From assembly GCF_030463565.1 (NCBI RefSeq), contig NC_134643.1, positions 166,306,491-166,370,490 of the forward strand: DNA of 64,000 nucleotides, written 5' to 3'. Shown piece by piece: positions 50,661-64,000 of this stretch. A program made the translations under genes and the position numbers. The notes beneath the pieces are model-generated. The model had not been told where the DNA came from, did not search any database, and saw nothing but the letters and a program-made list of their open reading frames with translations. Source of the DNA: Pelecanus crispus. Taxonomy: Eukaryota; Chordata; Aves; Pelecaniformes; Pelecanidae. The first letter of the stretch is position 1; the number at the start of each line of letters is the position of its first letter.

Positions 50661-51176
50661 AACACCCGCTCAATCGCTTACTGGCGCTCCAGTGACTTCC
50701 CACCCCCCTCCCCCGCTTCTGTTGCCCTTTTTTTTTTTTTTTTTTAACACCAAAAGAGCGTCCTTCCCCCTCTGGGACGCAAGGTCTGGCTCCCACGCGT
50801 GGGGCGGCGGCGCGGCGTGGGGGCCGCCGGAGAAGCCCTCGCTCCGCGCCGGGTCCCGCCGCTCGGGAGCGCGGCCCCAGTTCCCCCCGCGGGTGTCACT
50901 GAAAAGCATTTGGGGCCACGGGCGAGGGGCGCGGGGGAACCTGCTCGTGTTTCCTGCCCTGCGAGGAAGTGGGATCGGCGGTCCGTTTGGTGCCGCGCTT
51001 CCTCTCCTCGGGACAACAGTAGGGCAGCCACTTTGAAGTATTATTAAATAAAGACATGAAACCTCTGGCGAAGGTCCTCCCTCCCCCGGTCGTCTTCTCC
51101 TTCTTCTTCTCTTTTCTTCTTTTCTTTTTCCCCCCCAAGTATGAAAGGCAGAGAAATCCTCCAGCCTGATCGGGAC

Positions 51177-51436
51177 AAAAAAAAAAAAAAAAAAAAAAAA
51201 GAAGAAGAGGTAGGGGGGAGAAACCCCAAAGCACTGGAGAGGAATTGCATTTCGGGAGGAAGGGGGGCACCGTGCCCTGCAGGGTGGGACAATAGTTTTT
51301 GCTTGCTCTGCTGGTAAAATGCGGCTTCTTCCCCAGCCGGCTGGCTCGGGGGAAAAGAAAAGGAAAAAAAAAAAAAAAAAAAAGAAGAAGAAAAAAGAAA
51401 ATTTAAAAAAAAAAAAAGAAAGAAAAAAGGAGGGAG
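51177..51436 (+). repeat. A-rich low-complexity tracts
   Basis: Long A and A/G runs at about 51177-51210 and 51359-51436, separated by moderate-complexity sequence. They give spurious Phe- or Lys-rich open frames. No gene. Confidence 0.85.
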
Positions 51437-51846
51437 GAAAAAAGCGACCCACGAGATGAAAAAAACACCAACAAAAACCCCAACCATGCATGGAGATGAA
51501 AAATATCTACGTACCTCGCTGTGCCCGGGAGCACGTCTAGCGTGCACGTGTGGCTGGGGAGAGGTTTGGGGGAGCCTGTTATGTCTTCATAGCGGGCAGG
51601 AAACGTGTACGAGTTTCTGAAAACAAAGGGGAAACTTAAAAGGCTGTTAGGGGTTTGGGGAGGTCTGGCCAGAGCCAAACGGAGCGGCTGCAGCCCGGGC
51701 TGCTGCCCCCCGGCTGCCCGCGGCGGGGGCTTGGCCGGGCAGGGGCAGCCCCCGGCCCGCTGCGGAGCCCCGCCGGTACCGGCACCGGCAGCGGCACCTC
51801 CGGGCTCGGCAGCCGCTCCGCGCTCGGGTTCGGGAGAGAGCTGCCC

Positions 51847-51890
51847 TATTTTATTTTATTTTATTATTTTATTTTATTTTATTTTATTTC
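51847..51890 (+). repeat. (TTTTA)n microsatellite
   Basis: About eight or nine TTTTA units with one shortened copy. It lies at the right edge of a small GC-rich block (about 51670-51840). Confidence 0.93.
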
Positions 51891-52329
51891 GGTTTGGGCT
51901 GCTGTCATCTCTGTTTGTTTGGTGGGAGATTGGTTTGCCTTCGGGGTTTGCTTTATTTTTTTTTTTTTTTTTTACTGTCGCCACCGGCTCGAACACAAAG
52001 CCGCTAAAGCAGCCGAACCAGGTGAAGCGGAGGGGTCCGTTCGGTGCGGGCAGCGGGGGCAGGTAAAGGCAAGACACAGCCCTGAGCGGCGAGCTGCCCT
52101 CCCTGTGCGGGTGCCCGGGGCAGAGCACAACTTGGTTTATGGACGAAGCCTCAATTTTTTTTTCTTTTTTTTTTGGCTTGGGAGGAGGGCGTGAGGAGAG
52201 AGCAATTCGCAGGGAAATCGCTCCGTCTTTTCAGGGGGTCTCCAGGCAGAGTTAGGAGCGAATTTTACGATTGATAATAATAATGATGATGACAAAAATG
52301 AGAATTAAAACCACAACTCCACGCTGCTT

Positions 52330-54250
52330 TTCACGGTAAATGCAGAGTCACGCCGCCGGAGGAGAAGCGGCCCGGTGGGGCTGCCGCAGCCGGGCACCGC
52401 TCTCCCGGGCGCGGGGCGCCGGCGGGGGTGCAGCGCTGTGCCCCCCCTGCCCACCGGCCGCGGGGCCGGGGCTCCCCGGGAGCCGTCGGGGCAGCGCCGT
52501 CGGGGGTGCGGGCCGCCGGCCGGGGCACGCCGGTGCTGGGCACGGGGCGGGGGGGGCTCGGGGGAGGACCGGGGCTACCGAGGGAGCCCCCGGCCTCCCT
52601 CCAGGTTGGTCCCCAGGTTGCCGTCAGGGCCGGGGCGGGGAGGTTTGGGAAGCTGAGGCTCGGTGTGGGAGACAAAGGGAGAGAGATGGGCGGGGGGGGG
52701 GGGGGGGAATTGGGGTGAGGGGGGCGAGGTGGAGGAAGGAGAGAGGGCAGGAGGGGCGCAGACGAGGACTCCGGGGCCAGGGTTCTCTAAGCCCGGGCCA
52801 CCCGCGCACAAGGCTGCCAGGCGGGTCTTGGCTGCCCTCCCCCTAAAAAACCCCCCAACCCCTGAACCCGGTGAATTACCGCTCTGCCTTAAGCGTGGCA
52901 GGGCCGGGCCGGGGTCAGGGCCCGGGGGAGGCGGGCGGAGAGGGGCTGCGGGCTGGATGCGCCAAGGCCAGGGTCAAGTTCAGGGCCAGCCCGGGGACGA
53001 CAGGGAAGGGGGGGGGGGCTCGCTCACGGCCACGGCCACCGCAGCCCCTTCCCCGGGCCTGCCGGAGGAGAGGCATCCCTGCCCGGGGGGAGCGGGGCTG
53101 CCCCTGCTGCCACACGACCTGCGCTTTGGGCTGGGGGGGGGGCGGGGGGCACCTGCCCTGTGCATCCCCGCTATCGGGGGTGGAGGGGGAGATCACCCCT
53201 GGGGCTCCCCCGAAGCCAGAGCGGCTCCGGGGGGCGGGGGGGGGGGGGGGGGGGGGATGAGGGGGAGCCCAGCTCCGCGGCGCTTCTCGCCGGCCGGGGC
53301 AGGGGGGACCAGGGAGCGGGGGTGGCTGCCCCGGGGCAGGGCTGCCCCTGACCCCCCAGCCCCGGGAGATCCGGTGGCTGGCAGGGGTCGGCAGCACGCG
53401 CCGGGCTCTGCAAGCGGGGCCCCCCGTTCGGTTTTTCGTCTGCGGGGAGGCCGGCAGGACAAAGAGGGATCCTCGCAGCTTGCATTTCCCACGGATCTCT
53501 CCAAGGGGCAGGCGGCATATGCCAATGATTTTAATAAATATTTTTTTCGGCGTCATATTATTACCGAACATAAATTAGGTTTTAATAGCCGTTTGATTAC
53601 CCGGGGAGCCTGCCGTGTGCGCGGGGACGGCGGCGCTGGGAGGGGCGCGGCCGCAGAGCAAGCTCCGTCTCCGCTCCGCATCCAAACTTCGCTGGCAGCG
53701 GCGGGACGGGGCGGGGGGGTGGGGTGGCTTTCCCTCCTTCCTCCCCTCCCCCTGGGTGCAGGGAACCCCCACCTCACCCCAGAAGCGATCAGGGCCCCGC
53801 GTACCCTCATCTCCCCCACACCGGCGCGGGACACCCCTATTGCCATTTGAACACGGGGGATAAAGCCCGAAAAAACCCCAACCCCGACGACTGGCCCGGA
53901 GGGGGGGTGGCGGTGGGGCCGGCCGGGCGTGAGGTGCGAAGGGCTCTCCCCGCCTGCCCAAGCTGCGGCTGAAGGCAGCGCAGCCACCGCAGGGCGCTCG
54001 GAGCCCGGCTGACAGCGCCGGGCGTATTTCGGTGGCTTGGCAAGGCCGAGGGGGTTTTCCACGATTTCCTCGGCTGCTCTCACACTCGCCTTAGGTGTCC
54101 CGGTGCGGCGGGGGGTGCCCGGGCAGCCGCTGCCGGCCGGGCCCCGACGGCGCCCGGGGAGCGCAGCGCCGGGCCAGCACCCCGGGAAAGGCACCGCTTT
54201 TCCGGCGGCTGTCCGTCCCTCGCTGCGCACGTCTGACAACCCAAACAGCT
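52330..54250. promoter_or_regulatory. Large CpG-rich block with poly-G runs
   Basis: About 1.9 kb of GC-rich, CpG-dense DNA just beyond the ZIC2 3' end. It is broken by long G runs (about 52691-52708 and 53229-53256) and by one AT-rich island at 53515-53600. Open frames on both strands are Gly/Pro/Arg-rich and unrecognisable. Proximity to ZIC2 suggests part of its chromatin domain. Confidence 0.6.
53515..53605. promoter_or_regulatory. AT-rich island inside CpG block, candidate conserved element
   Basis: About 90 bp of AT-rich unique sequence (with AATGATTTTAATAAATAT, TCATATTATTACC and TTTTAATAG) embedded in over 1 kb of extreme GC-rich DNA. Homeodomain-like TAAT cores occur several times. 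The sharp compositional island suggests selection on a short regulatory core, but conservation is untested. Confidence 0.3.
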
Positions 54251-54860
54251 CCCAGGGCTAAAAAAAAAAAGAGAGAGAAAGAGAGAGAGAAGGGGGGAAA
54301 AAAGCTCGAAGGGAAACGTGAGCTCTCGGGCATCGCCACCTTCTCCTCTCCAGCGCTGGATGGAGGCTGCCGAAAATAGGGGGAGGCGCGGAAGGGCGCG
54401 ATTTGGGGCTCAAAGCGGCGCTCAGCGCCTGGCCATTGCCCCTCCACCTTCGTCCCGCAGGGCCCCGCGCTGTCACGCCGCGGGCAGTGAGCTCCCCAGC
54501 CACACACGCACCGGGAGAAGCAGCGCAAGCCCGAGCAGGGCAGAAGGCGAGGGGAGCTGCGCTCTCCGCCGTGTAAAGCTCTTCCTAAAGGAGATCCTGC
54601 CTTGCGAGTCACTTGGGAAAGATGCAAACGCTCACCCTTGTCTTTCAGCCCAGAGGCTTCCCAAAATGTTTGGGGTTTTTTTCCTTTCTTTTTTTTTTTT
54701 TTTTTTTTTTTTCTCTGGAGGGGCAGCCCAGCTGGAAGAAATCCTCATGTTCCAGAAACCGGCGGATTTTTTAAAAGCATTTGTTTTGCAGCCGCCGCTC
54801 AGCCCCCCCTCACACGCCTTACAGCAGGTTTCAGAGAGCCCTTGGCATAAAAAGGAAACA
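54251..54860. other. ZIC2 3' flank
   Basis: Contains a purine-rich stretch near 54258-54302 and a poly-T run near 54688-54712. No gene. It lies just beyond the presumed ZIC2 polyadenylation site. Confidence 0.5.
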
Positions 54861-54881
54861 GCTCGTGCAGTTTCAACACGT

Positions 54882-54887
54882 TTTATT
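54882..54887 (-). terminator. ZIC2: Candidate distal ZIC2 polyadenylation signal
   Basis: AATAAA on the minus strand in the context ATAATAAAACGTG, at the end of the AT-rich terminal part of the 3' UTR. Cleavage would be expected about 15-25 bp further left. Confidence 0.55.
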
Positions 54888-55133
54888 ATATTTCTGTATG
54901 CATTACTCTCAAAACATATCACAAGAAATGATGAAACCACTTAAACCTTCAAATAAAAAATCTGAAACAGTTTATGCTCACAATTGTACATATTTATAGT
55001 TAAGAAACATTCTTTATAAATACTGTTTCCTCTGTAGCAAGTTAATACCATAATTTAATTACAAATGGATAAATATGGTAACAGGTATTTACAGGAGGAA
55101 GGGTGTTATTACGGAAAAGCTAACGGCACGACG

Positions 55134-55139
55134 TTTATT
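55134..55139 (-). terminator. ZIC2: Candidate proximal ZIC2 polyadenylation signal
   Basis: AATAAA on the minus strand in the context AAAAAATAAACGTCG, about 250 bp before the distal signal. Use of both would give two 3' UTR lengths. Confidence 0.35.
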
Positions 55140-56223
55140 TTTTCTCACAATCTTCCGAACAGGAACTAACAAATTGAACTTGCAAAAGCACTAAAACATC
55201 ACATGTAAACCCAGCTAACAGAAAAAATACATTCACAAGCGTTGTTGTTCGTGTGTGTGTCTGTGAGTAACAGAATGGAGACTTTGGCACGGTATTTCTT
55301 CCCCAGTCTATAGTTGAAATGCAGTTTACAATCAAGTTGCCTCTTAAAAAGGAACACAATATTCAAGATATCACAATTACAAAAGAAACCATTTTTTTTT
55401 CTTCCACGTTACTTTTTTTTTTTTTTTAAAGGGGTGAACTAAAAAAAGGAGGAGAGCGGGGAGGCGGGGAGGGGGAGCGGGAGGAAAGAAAACAAGTCCA
55501 TCACTTTCTCGGGGAGGGAGGAAGAGGGGGGAAAAAACGAAAGACGGAAAAAAAAAAAACCAAAACACGAAGAAGAAGGGGACCAATCCGCGGTTTACAA
55601 ACGGGACGAACTCCTATACACCAAGAATCCAGGAAAACTTGGTTCCCCGCCTCGCCGGAGGAAGGAGAGGGCCGCTATGTACACAGTTCGTGGGGCGGGA
55701 GGGCGCTGGCTGCTCCGGGCGGGGAGGCGCGGGGGCCGGGGGAGTTTGAGTCTCTGATCTTTTGTCTGCAGGCTCCGGAGGGAGAGTTTCTTTCCGCCGG
55801 CTTGGGAAGCATTTTGCTGGGTGGTGCGCTGGTGGCGTTTGGGGTCGGTTTTTTCCCCCCCTCTCTCTCCCCTTTCCGTTCCTCTATTTATTTACTCGCT
55901 GTCTTACGTTTTTCAGCACGTACTTTCATAGATTTTTTTTTTTTTTTTAGGTTCAAAATGTTCTCAAAAAGACAAAAAAAAGGGAAAAATCCAACGACCA
56001 AAAATGAAAAAAAAAAAAAAAGACCCGAAGGCGGGAGGGGTGTGGGGACATAAAGGTCCCCCCGTCCCCATCCTGCTCGGCCGTCACTTCGCTGCCAGCG
56101 GGTGCGGCGGCGTCTCCCGGCGCATCTCCGGCGGGCTCGCTCCCTCCTTGCCGCCGCCGCCGCCGCCGCCGGGGCGGGGAGGGGAGGGCGCGGCGGGGCC
56201 GTGCAGAGCAGTCCGGCGGGGCC

Positions 56224-59681
<3,458 letters not shown>

Positions 59682-60900
59682 GGTCCGCGCCGCTCCGGCA
59701 ACGCCGCCGCCCCGCTACCGCCGCCGGGCTGCCGCCGCCCGCCCGCCCGGCCCGGCCCGGCCCGGCCCGGCCCGGCGCGGAGCCGCCGCCGCCGCCGCCG
59801 CCGCTGCTCCGCGCCGCTTCCCCCCGGCAGCCGCCGCGTCCCCCCGCCTCCGCCGCCGCCCGCACCGGCCCGCTGCCGCCGCCGCCGCCGCCGGAGCCGT
59901 ATCCGGAGCCAGGCAGAGCAGAGTCCAAAGGCGAGCGGAGAACCAAAGTGTATTAAAGGAGCTGAGGCGGGGGCGGGCAGGGGAGGGGAGGGGGAGCAGG
60001 GGAGGGACGGGGCTGGGGACGGGGACGGGGGGGGGGGCAAGGCTCGCCTCGCCGTTCCCTGCGGCACACACGCACGCACACGCACACACACACACGCACA
60101 CACGCACTCACACACGCCCCCCCCCCCCCCCCCGCCGCCGCCGGGATGTCAGCGCCGCCGACCCCCGCCCGGCCCCGCCGCCGCCGCTCCCCGCGTGGGC
60201 CGCGGCCCTCCCCGCCGCCCCGGGCCCCCCGCCGCCCCCCGGGCCCCTTCTCGCGTTTTATCCTCCGCCGGGCATTAGCCGTGTCTCTCTCACGGAGAAA
60301 AACTTGCAGCCGCGGGTTCCCACGGAGCGAAGGGACCCCGGGGAGGGGGGGTGCCCCGCGCCGCGCCGCCCCCGCCCGCCGCCGCGGAGGGGCGTGGGGA
60401 GGGGAGGGGGGGGGTGCCGGAGGCGGATTAAAAACAATAAGGGCGGCAGTGGGGGTGGGGAGGGGAGGCGGGGGGCGGGAAGGGGCCGCGGAGCGCCGGG
60501 GCCGGAGCGGCGCGGCCGGGGCGGCGGAGTTGCAGCCCCGCTCCGCCCGCGCCCTCGCTCCCTCTGGCTCCGCTGTTTATTTCGGTGGGCGCTGCTGAGG
60601 CGGCGGCTTTTTATTTTTCTCCCCCTCCCCTCGCTCCCCCCCCTTCTCCCTCCCTCCCCCCCTCCCTCCCCCGGCCCCTCTCCCTCTCCCCGCCCGCACT
60701 GCCGGCTCCTCTCCCGGCGCCGCCCCCGCTCCCCCGCCGCCCGCTCACTGGGCCCGGCCGCCCCGGCCATCCCGGCGGCCCCGCACACCGGCTAATGGCG
60801 GCGCCGCCGCCCCGCGCCCTGCCCGCCCCGCCGCCCCCGCCCGCCGCGGACCCACGGTGGCCGCCTTCAGCCCGGCGCCGCCGGCGGATTTTTTTTTTTT
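59682..60900 (-). promoter_or_regulatory. ZIC2: ZIC2 5' UTR and CpG-island promoter
   Basis: CpG-dense, GC-rich DNA runs continuously from exon 1 to about 60900, the expected CpG-island promoter. It contains tandem CCCGG-type units near 59745-59777, a CA-rich microsatellite and C run (60064-60134), and an AT-containing segment at 60425-60442 with a SOX-like ATTGTT on the minus strand. A GATAAAA, weakly TATA-like on the minus strand, lies at about 60255-60261. The exact transcription start is not visible. Confidence 0.7.
60064..60134 (+). repeat. CA/CGCA microsatellite followed by poly-C
   Basis: Alternating ACAC/ACGC dinucleotide steps (60064-60116) followed by about 18 Cs. It lies about 400 bp upstream of the ZIC2 start codon, in the 5' UTR or proximal promoter. 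Confidence 0.93.
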
Positions 60901-61148
60901 TTTTTTTTTTGGGGGGGAGGGGGGGGTGTCGTGTGTCCCCCCCCGCGTCCCCCGCGGCGAGGGGAAGGGGTGGCGTGGCGGGGGGAGAGGCGCGGCGAGC
61001 CACACGCACGGAAAATATCGATGTGCGCTTGGCCATGCGATCCTGCCTCGGGAGGCAAACAAACAAAGCGAGGGGCTTAAAACATAAACAGGGGGGTGGG
61101 GGGGCTGCCGCCTTCTTCTTCTTCTTTTTTTTTTTTTTTTTTTTTTTA
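60890..61148 (+). repeat. Two long poly-T runs
   Basis: Poly-T runs at about 60890-60911 and 61125-61148, the second preceded by TTC repeats. They flank the upstream edge of the ZIC2 CpG island. No gene. Confidence 0.9.
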
Positions 61149-61980
61149 GGTGGCGGCGGAGGGAGGGAGGATCTCGCCCATCCTTGCAGCCCCTTCCCCC
61201 TTTTTTCGGCTAAAGCAAATTAAACCGATAAAGGGAGCGAGGGGGGAATCCGATAAAAGTCACGCTGGCGGGGCGACGGCGGCTGGGGGGGGGGAGAAAA
61301 AAAAAAAAAAGAAAAAAGAAAACAGAAGAGGGAACGGTCGCCCTGGTTGTTTGGGCTTCCAAACCACTTGTGCGGGAGCAGAGGAGTGGATCTGCATGTG
61401 TTGTGAATGGGCACCCGAGAGCAGATGCTTCAGGAGTTTTCCTTGTCTCTTCCCCTTCTCGAAAACGAAACAAAACCAAAACCGACAAGGAAAAAAACCA
61501 ACCCCAAAACCCACCCTGCCATTGTTATTTGGAAACCGGATTCTTACATGGCAAGAATAAAAAAAGCATACGGCCGAGCACACAGACACACACCCGCGCA
61601 CACACACAGAGCAAACAAGTCCCCTTCCCCTCCCCCTCCAGTAAATACATGTCTGGCCCCTGCTTCGGTTTGTTTTGTAGTGGCTGAAAAATAATCATCT
61701 CGGGGCCAGCAGCTCACCGATAAATAAGGCTTTGGAAAAAATTAAAACCCGCCACATTTGTCGTCTTCGCCGTCCTGCGCTTAACCTTGCGCCTCGACCC
61801 CCGCCGGCTCTGGGCTTGGCGGAGAAGCAACCCAAAATATAGGGGGTTGGGTGGTTTGGTGGGGCTTTCTGAAATTGTCCCTGCGACATTCCTCCTGTGA
61901 CTCCTCACGGCATTAAATCCCGCATCAGGCACAGGCACGCTTCAAACCTGGACCCAGCCTCCGAGCAGGGTTTTTGCAGC
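61149..61980. other. ZIC2 upstream flank, no gene seen
   Basis: Mixed-composition DNA with a G run and A-rich run near 61286-61325 and a CA-rich patch near 61580-61610. No recognisable coding or RNA gene. Confidence 0.5.
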
Positions 61981-62092
61981 GACAGACGGACGGACGGAAG
62001 GAAGGAAGGAAGGAAGGGAGGGAGGGAGGGAGGGAAGGAGGAAGGGAAGAAGGAAAGAAGGGAAGAAGGGAAGAAGGAAGAAGGAAAAGGTA
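61981..62092 (+). repeat. Purine-rich (GGAA/GGGA/GAAGG)n tract
   Basis: About 110 bp, almost entirely purine on the plus strand after an initial GACAGACGGACGGACGGA segment. Tandem GGAA units are potential ETS-family binding arrays in principle. Nothing else supports function. Confidence 0.93.
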
Positions 62093-62800
62093 CCACTGCC
62101 CACCAGCTAGAGTTGTTTAAACAAGGTTTTCCCCAGCACTGTCACTAAATAGTTAAAATATTCCCAAGCCTGTCCGAAAGTGGCTGAAATGTGCCAGTAC
62201 CGGACATTAACTCTTTGAACAAGGCGAGGATTTAATTTGGGAAGAAGCGGGATTCCTTCTAATCCGAAATGGGCATTAGAAGATAAACTGAATATTAATG
62301 CCGAGCTACACCTCTGATGCCAACAGCCCTCTGCTCCTCACCACGCCGTCACTCGGTCCTGTCTTTGCAGGCAGGAGTGTCTGCTCCCCAGATATTGCCT
62401 TCCCAGGCTGCAGCTTGGGAGCATATGCTGTCCTTGTCCTGACCCCCCCCAGGCTCCCAGGGACAGACCGCGAACAAATTCTATTTTCCTTCCCTGAAAG
62501 GTTTCCGAAGCGGAGGTCTGAGAAGTGTCCTCCACCGCTGCTGGGGATTTCGAGAGCCCAAGTTGGGAGAGGAAAGCTTGGTCTCCTGCATCGTCTGCCT
62601 CCAGATTAGTGAAAAAATCATGCGGACAACTAGACCCTTGAATACACTTTTTTTTTTTTTTTTCCCCCGAATTTAAGAGAAATTACTACATCTGAGATAA
62701 GAAAGGGAACCAAAATGTCCAGAAAAACGCCCAGTTAATAATACTGGTGGGGTTTTTTGAGGAAAAAAAAAAGGCTAAATATTCATACAAATACCTACCT
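62093..62800. other. Upstream flank between repeat tracts, no gene seen
   Basis: Unique moderate-GC DNA with a poly-T run near 62648-62663. No recognisable gene or element. Confidence 0.5.
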
Positions 62801-62809
62801 TCTGTTTTT

Positions 62810-62911
62810 TCACCTCGTTCTTCTTTCTTCCTTGTCTCTCTCCTTTCTTTTTCTTTCTTTCTTCTCTCTCTCCTTTCTCTTTCTTTCTTTCTTTCTTTTT
62901 TCTTTCTTTTT

Positions 62912-62958
<47 letters not shown>

Positions 62959-63345
62959 CTCTTTCTCTCTTTCTCTCTTTCTCTCTTTCTCTCTTTCTCT
63001 CTCTTTCTCTCTTCCTCTTTCTTCCCTTTTAATCCCTTTCCTTCCTTCCTTCCTTCCTTCCTTCCTTCCTTCCTTCCTTCCTTCCTTCCTTCCTTCCTCC
63101 TTTCCTTCCTTCCTTCCTTCCTTCCTTCCTTCCTTCCTTCCTTCCTTCCTTCCTTCCTTCCTTCCTTCCTTCCTTCCTTCCTCCTTTCCTTCCTTCCTTC
63201 TTGGTTTCCTCCCTTCCTCCTTTCTCTTCTTTCTCTCCTCCCCTCCTTTCCTCCTTCCCTTTATTTTCCTTTCTCTCTTATTACTTTCTTCTCTTTCTTT
63301 ATTCCTTTCTCTTTTTTATTCTTTTTCCTTTCCTTCTTTTCCTTC
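62810..63345 (+). repeat. About 530-bp polypyrimidine satellite tract (CTTT, CTCTTT, CCTT)
   Basis: An almost unbroken C/T tract. Sub-blocks are CTTT (about 62840-62955), CTCTTT (about 62956-63015), CCTT (about 63040-63200) and mixed C/T to 63345. Only isolated purines interrupt it (near 62834, 63031 and 63203). The open frame through it is Ser/Phe/Leu/Pro low-complexity and not a gene. Confidence 0.97.
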
Positions 63346-64000
63346 CTCCCCCGCCTCCCCTGCCTCCCCTGCCTCCCCTGCCTCCCCTGTCTTCCCTGCC
63401 CTTGCCCCACACTCTGCCGGCTCAGCGGCCCCGGCCCCGGCCCGCTTTTGGGGAGGGGGGGACGCGGTGAATTCCAGCCGGAGCCCCCGCGGGCTGGCCG
63501 CGCTCTGCTATTCTTTCAGGGCTCCAGCCCTGCTCTCTCCGCAGGAAACAGAGGAGCTGATCCAAGTTCAAAGTCACGTCGCCGTCCCTCCTAAGAAGTG
63601 CTTTATTTCCCTCCGAACCGCAAAACCCCTTTCCCCCATGTGACGGGGTAACAAGGGCAGGGAGCGGGGGGCGAGGGGGGGCAGAGGCACCGGCAGCCGG
63701 CCCCGCACTCGCCCGCCGGGCCACCGCCAGGAACGCAGCCTCCGGCTCACGGGCAGCTTTCGGGGGAGGAAAGCAAAAGCGCTCACCCAAAGTCGGTGCT
63801 AAACTGCTTTATTGAAAGAAGTTTTTCAACAGGTTTCTGGAGGTGCCAGACCTGCAGAGCGAACGCCAGCCTTCCCGGGAAAGCGTTCCCCCCTTCGTAA
63901 GTTTTCCGAATTTTCCTGCTCTGCTCTTATTCTTGCCGGCTGCTGATGCGGAGGGAGCTTGGGGTGGGGGGGGGGGGGGGGGAGGGACGAGCGAGAGCAA
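63346..64000. other. GC-rich right edge, no gene recognised
   Basis: Begins with CTGCC/CCTCC repeats (63345-63395), then a GC-rich patch (63420-63760) and a poly-G run (63966-63982). ZIC5 is expected further right by synteny, but no ZIC5 coding sequence is visible. Confidence 0.5.

Larger units (their letters stand above)
54865..56223 (-). other. ZIC2: ZIC2 3' untranslated region (inferred)
   Basis: From the ZIC2 stop codon the minus strand runs about 1.36 kb, GC-rich first and then AT-rich, to a good polyadenylation signal at 54887-54882. The stretch includes poly-A/T runs near 55930-55950 and 56009-56024. A second AATAAA at 55139-55134 offers an earlier end. No other gene is seen here. The extent is inferred from the signals and awaits transcript evidence. 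Confidence 0.65.

Noticed and set aside
62747..63643. 298-codon Phe/Leu/Ser/Pro open frame
   Set aside because: Translation of the polypyrimidine repeat tract.
60900..64000. ZIC5 exon 1
   Set aside because: Expected by synteny upstream of ZIC2, but no ZIC5 N-terminal or zinc-finger sequence is present in the window.

Overview
This window is vertebrate nuclear DNA, most likely from a bird. It is intron-rich, holds a CR1-family LINE fragment, and shows alternating AT-rich and extremely GC-rich stretches with many microsatellites. I recognise two protein-coding genes, both on the minus strand: the 5' part of PCCA (mitochondrial propionyl-CoA carboxylase alpha subunit) on the left, and a complete ZIC2 (zinc-finger developmental transcription factor) on the right. 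This neighbourhood matches the human chromosome 13q32 order ZIC5-ZIC2-PCCA, seen here in the opposite orientation. A sauropsid other than a bird cannot be excluded from sequence alone.

Layout. 1-17170: PCCA exons 1-4 (17108-17170, 9498-9575, 5885-5932, 5721-5789). The remaining exons lie beyond the left edge. Intron 1 carries a 16-bp alternating purine-pyrimidine tandem array (15353-15571). About 16660-18500: CpG-rich PCCA promoter region with an inverted CCAAT box and a 48-bp C-rich minisatellite. 18.5-45 kb: AT-rich intergenic DNA with one CR1 fragment (about 19450-20362), a degenerate GC-rich repeat field (about 22.3-23.6 kb) and several AT-rich segments that look like candidate conserved enhancers. 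About 44.85-54.3 kb: a series of CpG-rich blocks separated by homopolymer-rich DNA, including a 23-bp G-rich minisatellite and a small duplicated AGGTCA module. 54.86-60.9 kb: ZIC2 with its 3' UTR, three coding exons, two introns and CpG-island promoter. 60.9-64 kb: ZIC2 upstream flank, dominated by long polypurine and polypyrimidine tracts. ZIC5 is expected further right and was not seen.

How the parts relate. PCCA is a metabolic gene with a CpG promoter; ZIC2 is a dosage-sensitive developmental regulator. They are adjacent but functionally unrelated. The roughly 37 kb between them is a plausible home for ZIC2 regulatory elements, but no element there is proven from one sequence. Nearly all other long open frames are by-products of GC-rich or tandem-repeat DNA. 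I did not find a clearly new biological system. The points most worth checking are the open 210-bp ZIC2 intron 2, the tandem arrays with unusual DNA-structure potential, and the candidate enhancers.
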